From Lachnospiraceae bacterium (GTDB lineage Bacteria > Bacillota > Clostridia > Lachnospirales > Lachnospiraceae): a stretch of 64,000 nucleotides of DNA. The stretch lies in NCBI GenBank assembly GCA_017500935.1, contig JAFVXW010000085.1:62001-126000 (forward strand), in the 5' to 3' direction. Made by a program: the position numbers and the translations under genes. Positions 42,848 through 51,463 of the stretch are shown one piece after another; position 1 is the first letter of the stretch; each line of letters opens with the position of its first letter. The notes beneath the pieces were generated by a model. The model searched no databases and was not told the origin of the DNA. It saw nothing but the letters and a program-made list of their open reading frames with translations.

Positions 42848-44221
42848 TCAGCTGCCCATTTCTGCGGATGTCTTGATCTTTTTAATCCATTTGCCGCTGT
42901 TTAAGCGGTACACACACCATGCCGCCTTAAGAACCTGATCGACTTTTAAGAAGAAATAAATCCAGAATGCAGGCCAGTGGAATACAAGACCGGCTAAAAT
43001 ACCCAGCGGCAGGGAAGCCACCCACATAAATACATTGTCCGCTAACATCAGCATTTTGGTGTCGCCGCCGCCTCGCAGTACGCCCTTTGTCATGATGGAG
43101 TTGGTTGCCTGAAATACCATGATCAGACTGATGGAATTCATCAGCTGCCTTGCCAGATTCTGGGTTTGCTCTGTCAGATTATATGCTCTGATCATAGGTC
43201 CGCTGATGATCATGACAATGCCTGCTGCCACCAGACCAAACAGCATACCAAGACCTAAGAATGCCCAGCCCTGATCTTCCGCTTTCTTTCTGTTGCCTTC
43301 ACCAAGCGTACGGCCGGTGACAATCGCACCCGCCTGGGAGAAGCCCTGGATCATGGTGGAAGACAGCTGCTGTGTCACGGCTGTTACCGCATTGGCCGCC
43401 ACAAAGCTTTCACCCAGTCTGCCGATTACCATCGCCACAGAGTTGTTGCCCAGTGCCAAAATACCGTCAGAGATCAGCACCGGAATACTGATACGGATAT
43501 ATTCTTTCCATAAAGCACCCACAGGTTTGAACAGATCCGGCAGACGGAAATTGATCTTGGTGTCCTTTAAGAACAGATAACCGCAGATCAGCGCAAATTC
43601 AAAAATTCTGGCGATCAGCGTACCCAGAGCCGCACCTGCCACATCCATCCGCGGCATGCCAAGCTTACCAAAAATCAACGCGTAGTTGGCACCCACATTG
43701 ATAAAGAAAGTAATAATGGATGTATACAGCGGCAGCTTTACCTGTCCCACATTACGCAGGATGATCGTACTGGTCAAAGAAAGACCAAGCAAAAAGTAAC
43801 TTGCCACAGAATATTTCAGATACCGTACACCACAGGTGATAATATCTGTCTCCACAGTATAAATCTTCATGATCTGAGCCGGCATAATGATCGTAGCGAT
43901 ACAAAACAGTGCCGCCAGTGACAGACACAGTCTAAGCATGATCGCCACTGTTTTTTTCAGGGACATCTGATCGCCCATACCAAAATAACGTGCGACCAAA
44001 ACAGACGCCCCCATACCAATACCCATACAGAAAATATGATAGATATTGATAAACTGGTTTGCCAGTGAAACAGCTGAAAGTGCGGTTTCTCCCAAAGCTC
44101 CCACCATAATGGTGTCCATCATGTTTACACCGGTGGTGATCAGGCCCTGCATCGCAATGGGGATTGCAATGCCTGCCACCATTTTATAGAATTTTTTGTC
44201 TTTTACATAAATCTTCTGCAT
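42848..44221 (-). CDS. MATE family efflux transporter (first copy)
   Basis: 457 residues, ATG at 44221. Twelve predicted helices, with the family pattern MVAGIAIPIAMQGLITTGVNMMDTIMVGALGETALSAVSLANQ, GIGMGASVLVARYFGMGD, and the symmetric second half with GFSQAGAIVTGRTLGEGNRKKAEDQG. MATE proteins export organic cations or xenobiotics using Na+ or H+. Lies inside a glycosidase operon between the GH127-like and GDPD genes. Confidence 0.93.
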   Translation of the reverse strand: MQKIYVKDKKFYKMVAGIAIPIAMQGLITTGVNMMDTIMVGALGETALSAVSLANQFINIYHIFCMGIGMGASVLVARYFGMGDQMSLKKTVAIMLRLCLSLAALFCIATIIMPAQIMKIYTVETDIITCGVRYLKYSVASYFLLGLSLTSTIILRNVGQVKLPLYTSIITFFINVGANYALIFGKLGMPRMDVAGAALGTLIARIFEFALICGYLFLKDTKINFRLPDLFKPVGALWKEYIRISIPVLISDGILALGNNSVAMVIGRLGESFVAANAVTAVTQQLSSTMIQGFSQAGAIVTGRTLGEGNRKKAEDQGWAFLGLGMLFGLVAAGIVMIISGPMIRAYNLTEQTQNLARQLMNSISLIMVFQATNSIMTKGVLRGGGDTKMLMLADNVFMWVASLPLGILAGLVFHWPAFWIYFFLKVDQVLKAAWCVYRLNSGKWIKKIKTSAEMGS

Positions 44222-44251
44222 GCTTTTGTTTTGCTGCCTCTCTTTCCAAGC

Positions 44252-45541
44252 TTACACAAAGCATATCTTCTGTCTGGAATTTTCCATGATCTCTTTGGGA
44301 ACCTTATAATACTTTACGATCGGACAAAGCTTATGGCCGTCAACCTCTGCAAAGCCATCCGCATATTCTTCTGCCCCGCCGGTCACTTCGGCATAAATGA
44401 TATCGCCGTCGGTGTAAATGCCATGCGCTTTCTTAGTCACGATTCCTTCTGTCTCACACCAGAAAAGCTCCTGATGCTTATTGATATACCAAAGGCCTTC
44501 AGCCAGACGCATGGTGCAGCAAAAATAAGCTTCATACATATCGGTCTGCAGATAATCCCAGGGGCTGTCCTCACAGACAAGCGTCTCTGTTCCTGCACCG
44601 CCGTTTGCTCTCTGCAGGGTGCTGAATGCATTGTGCCATACACGCGCCGCCAGTTTTCTGTATTCTTCATCGCCGGTCACTTTGTACAATTCGACTGCCA
44701 GCATCACGGAATCCACAATCGCACAGGGTTCAGACCAGGTATCGGGACGTCTCCACCAGTTTAAGTTATGGTAGGTGTAAGTCATACCGCCGCCGTAAAC
44801 ATACAGATCATAAATGCTCTTTGCTCCTTCCAGATACGCTTCTTCTTTGGTATTGGCATACATGCGCATCATGCCGCGGGCAGCGGTCAGGGTGCAATGG
44901 GTCTGTACGCGCAGTGCCTTTTTGTCGATCGCCAGATACACCTGGATCATCTCGTCCAGAAGCTCTTTGACGCGTTCATCTTTTGTCACCTGATACACAT
45001 GGGACAGACCGTCGATCGCCATAAATGCACATCCAACGTCACTGGAAAGCATCCAGCGGCCTACCACGCCGATCTCCGTACCGCCTACGCCGCCTTCGTC
45101 TTTTTCAGTTCTGTCGATGGGGTAACTTGCATAAATGCCCTTTGTCGGCAGGAACAGATTCTCTGTCACAGCCTTTAACAGTTCCAGAGAATAGTCGTCT
45201 CCAAACTGCTCGTAGTGTTCACAAAGACCTCTTAAAAACCAGGAATGTCCGGACAGCTGCTGTTCGGCAACGATTTCCTCCTGTACACCGCCGATATACT
45301 GCTTCGCATTCAGCTTCTTTGGCATCACTTCCAGCATCTGTTCCATGCACGGAATCTTTTGGCCGGAAATCTTATAATGGGAAACAAATGCCAGCAGTGC
45401 GCGGCCTTCCTTGTCACCCTGCCAGTCATATTCACCGGCAGCAAATACTTCGTCAATCTGATAATAGGCACTGTCAGCCAGTCTGTGAAAATTAAGCTGT
45501 ATTCTCTCCTGCAGTTCCTGCGGATCAAGCATTTTTTTCAT
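44252..45541 (-). CDS. GH127-like (alpha/alpha)6 protein without C-terminal beta domains
   Basis: 429 residues, ATG at 45541 after AAGGAG. All-helical barrel: GRALLAFVSHYKISGQ, WFLRGLCEHYE, GVGGTEIGVVGRWMLSSDVGCAFMAIDGL. Both metal/cysteine motifs of the GH127 group are present: DTWSEPCAIVDSVMLAVELYKVTGDE (Glu-x-Cys) and MYEAYFCCTMRLAEGLWYI (Cys-Cys). It is about 200 residues shorter than the GH127-type enzyme at 19085 and ends after a short beta segment. Possibly a new subgroup of cysteine glycosidases; not assignable with certainty. First gene of its operon. Confidence 0.65.
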   Translation of the reverse strand: MKKMLDPQELQERIQLNFHRLADSAYYQIDEVFAAGEYDWQGDKEGRALLAFVSHYKISGQKIPCMEQMLEVMPKKLNAKQYIGGVQEEIVAEQQLSGHSWFLRGLCEHYEQFGDDYSLELLKAVTENLFLPTKGIYASYPIDRTEKDEGGVGGTEIGVVGRWMLSSDVGCAFMAIDGLSHVYQVTKDERVKELLDEMIQVYLAIDKKALRVQTHCTLTAARGMMRMYANTKEEAYLEGAKSIYDLYVYGGGMTYTYHNLNWWRRPDTWSEPCAIVDSVMLAVELYKVTGDEEYRKLAARVWHNAFSTLQRANGGAGTETLVCEDSPWDYLQTDMYEAYFCCTMRLAEGLWYINKHQELFWCETEGIVTKKAHGIYTDGDIIYAEVTGGAEEYADGFAEVDGHKLCPIVKYYKVPKEIMENSRQKICFV

Positions 45542-45588
45542 TCTGTATTCTCCTTCGTTTTGAAGTTTTTGGTAAATCCTCTCCTATG

Positions 45589-45617
45589 ATTATAGGGAAA
45601 TTGACGGGGTATTGCAA
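45589..45617 (-). promoter_or_regulatory. Promoter of the GH127-like/MATE/GDPD/GH36/GH43 operon
   Basis: Minus strand: -35 TTGCAA (45612-45617), 17-base spacer, -10 TATAAT (45589-45594), 48 bases before the ATG at 45541. Confidence 0.7.
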
Positions 45618-45642
45618 GGGGAAAGGGAGGAGATTTGCAGTC

Positions 45643-45704
45643 TTGACATCCTCAAAAAGCAAATGCGATAATAATACCAAACAACTGCCGGATTCCCCGG
45701 CAGT
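45643..45704 (+). promoter_or_regulatory. Promoter and leader hairpin of the FGGY kinase gene
   Basis: -35 TTGACA (45643-45648), 18-base spacer, -10 GATAAT (45667-45672). A hairpin ACTGCCGG-5 bases-CCGGCAGT (45684-45704) sits just before the AGGAGG site (45708-45713). Confidence 0.6.
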
Positions 45705-45718
45705 ATCAGGAGGCTTTT

Positions 45719-47046
45719 ATGTACGCCATTGGAATTGATATCGGAACCACAAGCATCTGCGGTGTTGTGATCAACACTAAAACCGGTAAGGTTGAAAAAT
45801 CCTGCACCCGCCCCGGCGATGCTTTTTTACCAGCTAAAAATCCATGGGAAAAGATTCAGGATGCAGAAAAACTCATCCGGACCGCCAGAGAAATTCTGGA
45901 TACCTTTCTTGCCGAATATGAAGTCTGCGTCATCGGTCTTACCGGACAGATGCACGGTATTGTATACACTGATCCAAACGGTCAGGCTGTCTCCCCTCTG
46001 TATATCTGGCAGGACGGACGCGGCAATCTGCCTTATAAAGACACCACTTATGCGGCATATTTAGGCAGCCATACGGGTTACGGCAATGTAACAGATTTTT
46101 ACAACCGTCAGAACGGACTGCGTCCGGCAGAAGCGGTCAGCTACTGCACCATCATGGATTATCTGGGCATGGTTCTTTGCGGTCTTACAAAACCGGTTCT
46201 TCATGCCACCAATGCGGCAAGCTTTGGCTGTTTTGATCTGCAGACGCTTTGCTTACTTACGACTGTGATGCTGCTGTTACCGACAGCTTTGCGATTATCG
46301 GTACCTACCGCGGTATTCCTGTCAGTGCCGCCATCGGCGACAATCAGGCCAGTGTTTTCTCTACTCTGACCAACGAAAAAGACCTGCTGATCAATGTTGG
46401 AACCGGCAGCCAGGTTTCCATGATCACGGATTCCATCCGCACCGGTGAAGACATCGAAACCCGCCCTTATTTTGACGGAAAATATCTGACCGTCGGCGCT
46501 GCCCTCTGCGGCGGACGGGCATACGGACTGCTAAAGGACTTCTTTTCAGCATTTTTACAGGCAGCAGACCTGCCCGAAACAGACATTTATGCAGTGCTTG
46601 GTAAAATGATCTCCGAAACGGCGACGGTATCCGCTGATCAGGCGGCAGGCAAGCAAAAATCCCCTGCACCGGCTTCAGCACTTCTGACCGATACCCGATT
46701 TGCCGGAACCCGGTCCAATCCTGCCATTACCGGCAGCATCACCGGTATCACCGCAGAAAACTTCACCCCCGGCAATCTTGCCTGCAGCATTCTGCAGGGC
46801 ATGATGACAGAGCTTCACGATATGTATGCACAGATGAACCAGCCGCATCAAAACCTTGTCGGTTCCGGAAACGGCATCCGCTTAAATCCAATCCTTGTCC
46901 GTATTGCAGAAAATACCTTCGGAGGTTCTTTAAAGATCCCTGCCCACACAGAAGAAGCGGCCTGCGGCGCTGCTTTGTACGGCCTTGTGGCCTGCGGTGC
47001 GGTTGAGAGCTCTGGGGAAGCACAGAAGCTGGTAAGATATTTATAA
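45719..47046 (+). pseudogene. FGGY family carbohydrate kinase (sedoheptulokinase-like), frameshifted
   Basis: ATG at 45719 after AGGAGG. Frame 1 codes YAIGIDIGTTSICGVVINTKTG (phosphate loop), VIGLTGQMHGIVYTDPNG, WQDGRGN, NAASFGCFDLQ, then becomes nonsense and stops at 46369. From about 46243 a second frame resumes kinase sequence: VTDSFAIIGTYRGIPVSAAIGDNQASVF, LINVGTGSQVSM, LVGSGNGIRLNP, AACGAALYGLVACG, ending at 47046. Joined, the product is about 440 residues, the normal size for a sedoheptulokinase-type FGGY kinase. Most likely an inactivating indel near 46241-46251, or an assembly error. Confidence 0.85.
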
Positions 47047-47064
47047 GTTAATATCCGTAAACAT

Positions 47065-47123
47065 AACAGGGCTGCTGCAGAATCAATGTTAACTTTCACA
47101 TTGATTTTACAACAGCCCTTTTT
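47065..47123. terminator. Bidirectional terminator between kinase genes
   Basis: AACAGGGCTGCTGCAGAATC... pairs with ...GATTTTACAACAGCCCTTTTT; long imperfect stem with an ACATTGATT/AATCAATGT core and a T tract. Confidence 0.8.
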
Positions 47124-47301
47124 ATCTGCCCTGATTATTTTTTAAAACAATAGTACCTTCATTGACCAGCGGTTCATCCGTGTCGGCATCGATACATACA
47201 GCAGTAAGATTGGCTATTTTTCCTTTGTTATGCAAAAGAGGCATGGGAAGACCGGTGGTATTGGTGGTGGCAACATTGTTTAAAATCAAGTTAAGTTTCA
47301 T
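47122..47301 (-). CDS. 59-residue hypothetical protein coupled to glycerate kinase
   Basis: ATG at 47301 overlaps the glycerate kinase stop in the sequence ATGA, with GGTGGG just upstream, so it is translationally coupled. The predicted chain is beta-strand-like and hydrophilic: starts MKLNLILNNVATTNTTGLPM, includes KIANLTAVCIDADTDEPLVN and ends IVLKNNQGR. No signal peptide or membrane helix. Its stop lies in the terminator stem. Function unknown; could be a small partner of the kinase or a remnant. Confidence 0.5.
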   Translation of the reverse strand: MKLNLILNNVATTNTTGLPMPLLHNKGKIANLTAVCIDADTDEPLVNEGTIVLKNNQGR

Positions 47302-48530
47302 CCCACCAACGCCACCGCCACGTCATTGACATTGGTTCCGGTCGGACCGGTGATGATCAGGCCGCCAATCTTTTCCAGTGCGTGATACGCATCATTATTC
47401 TGCAAAATCTGATAAATATCAATTTTCTGCGCTTTAAGCTCCGCTGCAGTTTCATAATCTGCATAACCGCCCGCCGCATCGGTAGGACCGTCAGTGCCGT
47501 CGCTGCCCACGCTGAATACCGCTGCACCGGAAATGCCAGCGATGCCCATTGCCGCAGAAAGTGCCAGCTCCTGATTACGGCCGCCCTTTCCTTTTCCAAG
47601 CAGCTGCACCACCGTTTCACCGCCCGCAATAAATGCCAGCTTTTTACCGCTGCCAGCATGTGTTTTTACGACAGAAGCCAGAAAAGAACCCGCTTCCCTT
47701 GCCTGACAGCACAGCTGATCGGTGAGAATCAACGGTTCGTACCCCAGTTCCCTGCAGGCATCTGCCGCCGCAGTACACAGTTCGCGCACAGAACCGGTGA
47801 TCTGCGTGGTAACATTATGCAGCTGCTTGGGTGTTTCCTGTGCCAGAAGTGCACGGGTTTCCCCGTCTAACTTCAACTGATATTTTTCTGCAATGGCGAG
47901 TGCCTGTTCACAGGTACTGGTATCCGCAGCTGCAGGACCGGATGCGATCATATCCAGAGGGTCGCCCAGAATGTCACTGAGAACGATTGAAAATACCTGT
48001 GCAGGTGCACATGCAAGTGCAAAACGACCACCTTTTACCGCAGAAAGGCGTTTACGGATGGTATTGATCTCCACAATATCCGCACCGCAGGCCAAAAGCT
48101 GACCGGTCACATCCTGCAGCACCGCACCGGAAACCAGCGGTTTTTCAAACAGCGCACTTCCTCCGCCGGAAAGCAAAAACAGTACGGTATCTTCCGGCTT
48201 TAAATCAGCCACCAGATCCAGCGCTTTTTGAGTACCGATAAAGGAATTTTCATCCGGAACAGGATGCCCTGCTTCACAGCAGATAAAATTTGCAATAGGT
48301 CCCATCACATGGTCATACTTTGTCACTACCACGCCGCCCTCAATCCGGTCACCGAGACAATCATAAGCCGCCTTCGCCATCTGCCAGGCCGCCTTGCCTG
48401 CAGCCACAAGAAGGATTCTGCCACCAAATTGCTGACCGGCAAGCGCACGACTGACTGCATCATCGGGCTGTACCGCCTTGATCGAAGCTTTGACGATTTT
48501 ATCTGCATATTCACGTAATAATTTATCCAT
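47298..48530 (-). CDS. Glycerate 2-kinase (MOFRL family)
   Basis: 410 residues from the ATG at 48530 with AGAGGA upstream; a longer frame to 49343 is spurious because it runs antisense through the SGNH gene. Motifs: ILLVAAGKAAWQMAKAA, VVVTKYDHVMGP, EAGHPVPDENSF, LFLLSGGGSALFEKP, EINTIRKRLSAVKGGR, VLSDILGDPLDMIASGPAAADTST, and the C-terminal MOFRL domain AFIAGGETVVQLLGKGKGGRNQELALSAA...GSDGTDGPTDAAGG. Phosphorylates D-glycerate to 2-phosphoglycerate, feeding glycolysis. A 59-residue ORF is coupled to its end. Confidence 0.93.
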   Translation of the reverse strand: MDKLLREYADKIVKASIKAVQPDDAVSRALAGQQFGGRILLVAAGKAAWQMAKAAYDCLGDRIEGGVVVTKYDHVMGPIANFICCEAGHPVPDENSFIGTQKALDLVADLKPEDTVLFLLSGGGSALFEKPLVSGAVLQDVTGQLLACGADIVEINTIRKRLSAVKGGRFALACAPAQVFSIVLSDILGDPLDMIASGPAAADTSTCEQALAIAEKYQLKLDGETRALLAQETPKQLHNVTTQITGSVRELCTAAADACRELGYEPLILTDQLCCQAREAGSFLASVVKTHAGSGKKLAFIAGGETVVQLLGKGKGGRNQELALSAAMGIAGISGAAVFSVGSDGTDGPTDAAGGYADYETAAELKAQKIDIYQILQNNDAYHALEKIGGLIITGPTGTNVNDVAVALVG

Positions 48531-48689
48531 AGTTTGATTCCTCTCCCGAAAAGACAGCTGTTTCGACACCGGAATATATGCCTTCCAACTTCCTGTCATC
48601 TGATATGAGTGTACCATGAATATCCCGCCGCGAAAACGGCTGAATCGGTGTTTTTTCCTGAAAAATAATATTTGAAGACTGTACATTAA

Positions 48690-48718
48690 TTGACACCGCA
48701 TATGACACTTGTTATCAT
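48690..48718 (+). promoter_or_regulatory. Promoter of the SGNH hydrolase gene
   Basis: -35 TTGACA (48690-48695), 17-base spacer, -10 TATCAT (48713-48718); ATG at 48771. Confidence 0.65.
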
Positions 48719-48770
48719 CGAAACAGAAAGGTACAATGATACAATTTATTTCAAAAAAGGAGCACTCCAA

Positions 48771-49328
48771 ATGACAAAGATCACATTGCTTGGCGATTCT
48801 ATCCGCCAGATCGGCTACGGTGCCAGAACTGCAGAACTGCTTGCACCGGAATTTACTGTATTTCAGCCCGAAGAAAACTGCCGTTTTTCCAAATATACCC
48901 TTTGGGGCATTACCAATGACTGGAAGCCTGAAATGGAAGGCAGCGAAGTTGTTCACTGGAACAACGGTCTCTGGGACAGCTATGACTGCGGTTACGGTCC
49001 ATTCTGTACTATTGAGGAATATGTGACCAATATGCAGCGCATCGCTGATATTCTGCTTCGCGAATACAAAAAAGTCATTTTTGCCAACATCACTCCCGTT
49101 ACTCCTTTCAGCCCCACCTGGACCAATGACCGCATCCTTCGCTATAATGAAGTGATCGTTCCCAAGATGGAAGAAATGGGCCTTGTCATCAATGATCTGC
49201 ACAGCCTTGTTTACCCCAATATTGATACTTACATCAGTTTTGAGGATCATGTCCATCTGACTCCCGCAGGTATTGAAGCCTGTGCTGCACAGGTTGCAGG
49301 ACTGATACGGAAAGTACATAGTATGTAA
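48771..49328 (+). CDS. SGNH/GDSL-type hydrolase
   Basis: 185 residues from the ATG at 48771 (AAAAGGAG upstream; the frame start at 48690 is inside the promoter). GDSL-like block I MTKITLLGDSIRQIGYG (Ser10 nucleophile), an NGLWDSYDCG segment at the oxyanion Asn position, and the C-terminal FEDHVHLTPAG with the Asp/His pair (DxxH). SGNH enzymes remove acyl groups, for example acetyl esters on sugars. No signal peptide, so it probably acts on imported acetylated oligosaccharides. Confidence 0.88.
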   Translation: MTKITLLGDSIRQIGYGARTAELLAPEFTVFQPEENCRFSKYTLWGITNDWKPEMEGSEVVHWNNGLWDSYDCGYGPFCTIEEYVTNMQRIADILLREYKKVIFANITPVTPFSPTWTNDRILRYNEVIVPKMEEMGLVINDLHSLVYPNIDTYISFEDHVHLTPAGIEACAAQVAGLIRKVHSM

Positions 49329-49687
49329 TGTAGTGTGTTTCATTCAATTTTTCGGATTTCCTGTATTTGCCTACTTTTTTATCCCTGTTTTTTATCAAAA
49401 ATCAGGCAAAAATAAGTTTTTCTCATAAATGAATGCTTAACACACACTGCCCGGGATGAAAAATCATTCAAATACTTCAAAAAACAAAAAAAACCTGCCC
49501 AATCATGCTGATTCGGGCAGGCTTTTTTTTAGTTTTATGAAATTTGAATGATTTCAGCTCCTGAAACAATCGATTGCGGCCATCAAATCTGTATTTTTCA
49601 AAAATCTGAATGATTCCAGTATATTCTACAGCAAAATTCAGCTGCGCAGCTTACCTGTCTTCACTTATTTTGACTATCTTCAGGCCA
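49329..49687. other. Intergenic region with nested inverted repeats and a terminator
   Basis: No gene supported. An inverted repeat of 13 bp (AAATCATTCAAAT at 49461-49473; reverse complement at 49542-49554) surrounds the terminator stem CCTGCCC/GGGCAGG (49494-49500, 49515-49521; T tract to 49530). A third related copy, ATCTGAATGATT, is at 49605-49616. Confidence 0.7.
49485..49530. terminator. Terminator after the SGNH gene
   Basis: A-rich run, CCTGCCC, 14-base loop, GGGCAGG, C, eight T; usable from both sides between convergent genes. Confidence 0.8.
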
Positions 49688-51463
49688 TTATTTCTGCTCA
49701 AACACCACCATACCGCCGGTCGGAACAGAAATCTTATCCATTCCAACTGCACAAATCACACCGTCGCCGCAGACATTGCCCATGCAGTCAAGCACCTGAT
49801 ACTTGTAAGCGCAGGCTGCACCGGACACGATCACATTCTGTGCTTTCACAGCATTTACAAAATACAGCTTCTGTACCGGCGCATCCTGCTGCTCCTGCAT
49901 AGCTTCTGCATCCAGCTTCAGCACTCTGCCTCTGCTGTAATGTGCCACAACCGCTTCCTTACCGTCACAGACAGAAATCTCGGGATAGAGATTTTCCGGT
50001 TCCAGAGGACAGATCTGGCTGTTCTGCAAAAGATCCATATGCTCCTGCATAAAGTGCATCCAGAACTGAACCATTTTCTTGGTATCATCAGACAAAGTAT
50101 CCAGCTTCACGGAAAACTGCAGCACACCAAACAGACAGCTTAATACCTGCAGTGCCGCATCCGCCGGCTTTTCATCTGCATGCCACATCAGCATATCGGA
50201 ATGTACCGCTGCAGATTTGCTCAGCATACGGATATCTGCAATACCTACACGGTTCAACAGGCCGGACATCGGACAGTCTGCCACACGCAGCATATTGCCG
50301 TAGCACTGGATGCGCGGTCCGATATATGCCTGACGGAATTCGATCAAAAGCTCCGGCTTGATCGTGCGCAGACGCTCATTCACCTGTAAAAACAGGGCGT
50401 TGAGTGCGTCCTGTACATCCGCAAAGTCCATTCCTTCTTTCCAGGCAGGACTTTCTTCTTTCATGTAAAAATTATCGATAAAGTCAAGCTTTAAGCCGTC
50501 AAGATTCCAATCCACAACTGCTTTTTCATAGGTTTTAAGCAGATATTCACGGCATTCAGGATAACGGATATCCAGTATGCCCCATTTTCCGCTCTGGCTC
50601 ATATAAAGCATCTTGTCCTTATAAGCTTCCCAGGATTTTGCATAAATGCCGACAAAAGGAACGGAAAACCAGAGCATGTATTTTAAGCCCATATCCTGCA
50701 CGCGCTTTACATGTGCTGCAAAATCAGGGAACTTGGAAGGCTCCATCTCCCAGTCACCGCAGAAGGCATAGCCGCGATTGTTGTCAGCGGTCTGCCAGCC
50801 GTCATCCACGATAACCACTTCAAATCCGTTCTGTGCTGCCAGTCTGCACTCTTCTTCAACATTTTGTTCATTGACATCCTGATGGAAAGAATACCAGAAA
50901 GAGTATAAAGGCTTGCGGGCTGCCAGAGGTGCTTCCAGATAAGAAAGACCTTTTTCCTTTTCCCACCAGTCAACGGTATCGCGCAGTCCTTTCCAGTACA
51001 TTCTGTCAGAAAAATCTTCGCGCAGCATGGTTTCATATCCGTCTGTATAAGTGCCTTTGGGCAGATAAATTCTGGTAATGCACAGCATGGTTCCGTCCTC
51101 TTCATGAACACCGTACTGCAGCTCCACCTTCTGGTCGATCTCAGTCCATGCAAGCAGTCTTCTGTTTTTTGACTCCCCGTTAAACCAGCATATAACCGGC
51201 GTGTAACGGCTTGTCATGCTGCGTCTGGGGTAATCCCAGTCAGCCACAACATGTCTGGAAACGCCTGCTGCCGGAGTCCATTCACCAACCACATCGGTAA
51301 GCGGAAAGGAAAATTCAATGCTGATGACTCTGTCCTTTTCTGCTGTTTCCGGCGCATATTGAAACGCAAATTTCCAGCATTTGACACTGTTTTTGGCTCC
51401 ACATTCCTGAATTTCAAAATCTGCTCCGAAATCAGTCCCTACTTTAAATTGTTCTTTTAACAT
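49688..51463 (-). CDS. GH36-type alpha-galactosidase
   Basis: 591 residues, ATG at 51463 after AAGGAGG, no signal peptide. An N-terminal beta-supersandwich, then a TIM barrel with GH36/GH27-clan motifs: PLYSFWYSFHQDVNEQ, FEVVIVDDGWQTADNN, MGLKYMLWFSVPFVG, NLDGLKLDFIDNFY (predicted nucleophile Asp in KLDF) and NMLRVADCPMSGLLNRV (acid Asp in RVADC). Cytosolic release of terminal alpha-galactose or a related sugar. Overlaps the upstream MATE gene by 7 bases, so tightly co-expressed. Confidence 0.88.
   Translation of the reverse strand: MLKEQFKVGTDFGADFEIQECGAKNSVKCWKFAFQYAPETAEKDRVISIEFSFPLTDVVGEWTPAAGVSRHVVADWDYPRRSMTSRYTPVICWFNGESKNRRLLAWTEIDQKVELQYGVHEEDGTMLCITRIYLPKGTYTDGYETMLREDFSDRMYWKGLRDTVDWWEKEKGLSYLEAPLAARKPLYSFWYSFHQDVNEQNVEEECRLAAQNGFEVVIVDDGWQTADNNRGYAFCGDWEMEPSKFPDFAAHVKRVQDMGLKYMLWFSVPFVGIYAKSWEAYKDKMLYMSQSGKWGILDIRYPECREYLLKTYEKAVVDWNLDGLKLDFIDNFYMKEESPAWKEGMDFADVQDALNALFLQVNERLRTIKPELLIEFRQAYIGPRIQCYGNMLRVADCPMSGLLNRVGIADIRMLSKSAAVHSDMLMWHADEKPADAALQVLSCLFGVLQFSVKLDTLSDDTKKMVQFWMHFMQEHMDLLQNSQICPLEPENLYPEISVCDGKEAVVAHYSRGRVLKLDAEAMQEQQDAPVQKLYFVNAVKAQNVIVSGAACAYKYQVLDCMGNVCGDGVICAVGMDKISVPTGGMVVFEQK

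Noticed and set aside
46235-46260. Programmed ribosomal frameshift in the FGGY kinase
   Set aside because: No slippery heptamer or downstream pseudoknot is apparent, and the family is not known to use frameshifting; a mutation or error is simpler.
48531-49343. N-terminal extension of the glycerate kinase frame by about 270 residues
   Set aside because: It overlaps the SGNH gene and its promoter in antisense; the ATG at 48530 has a ribosome site and matches the family's N-terminus.
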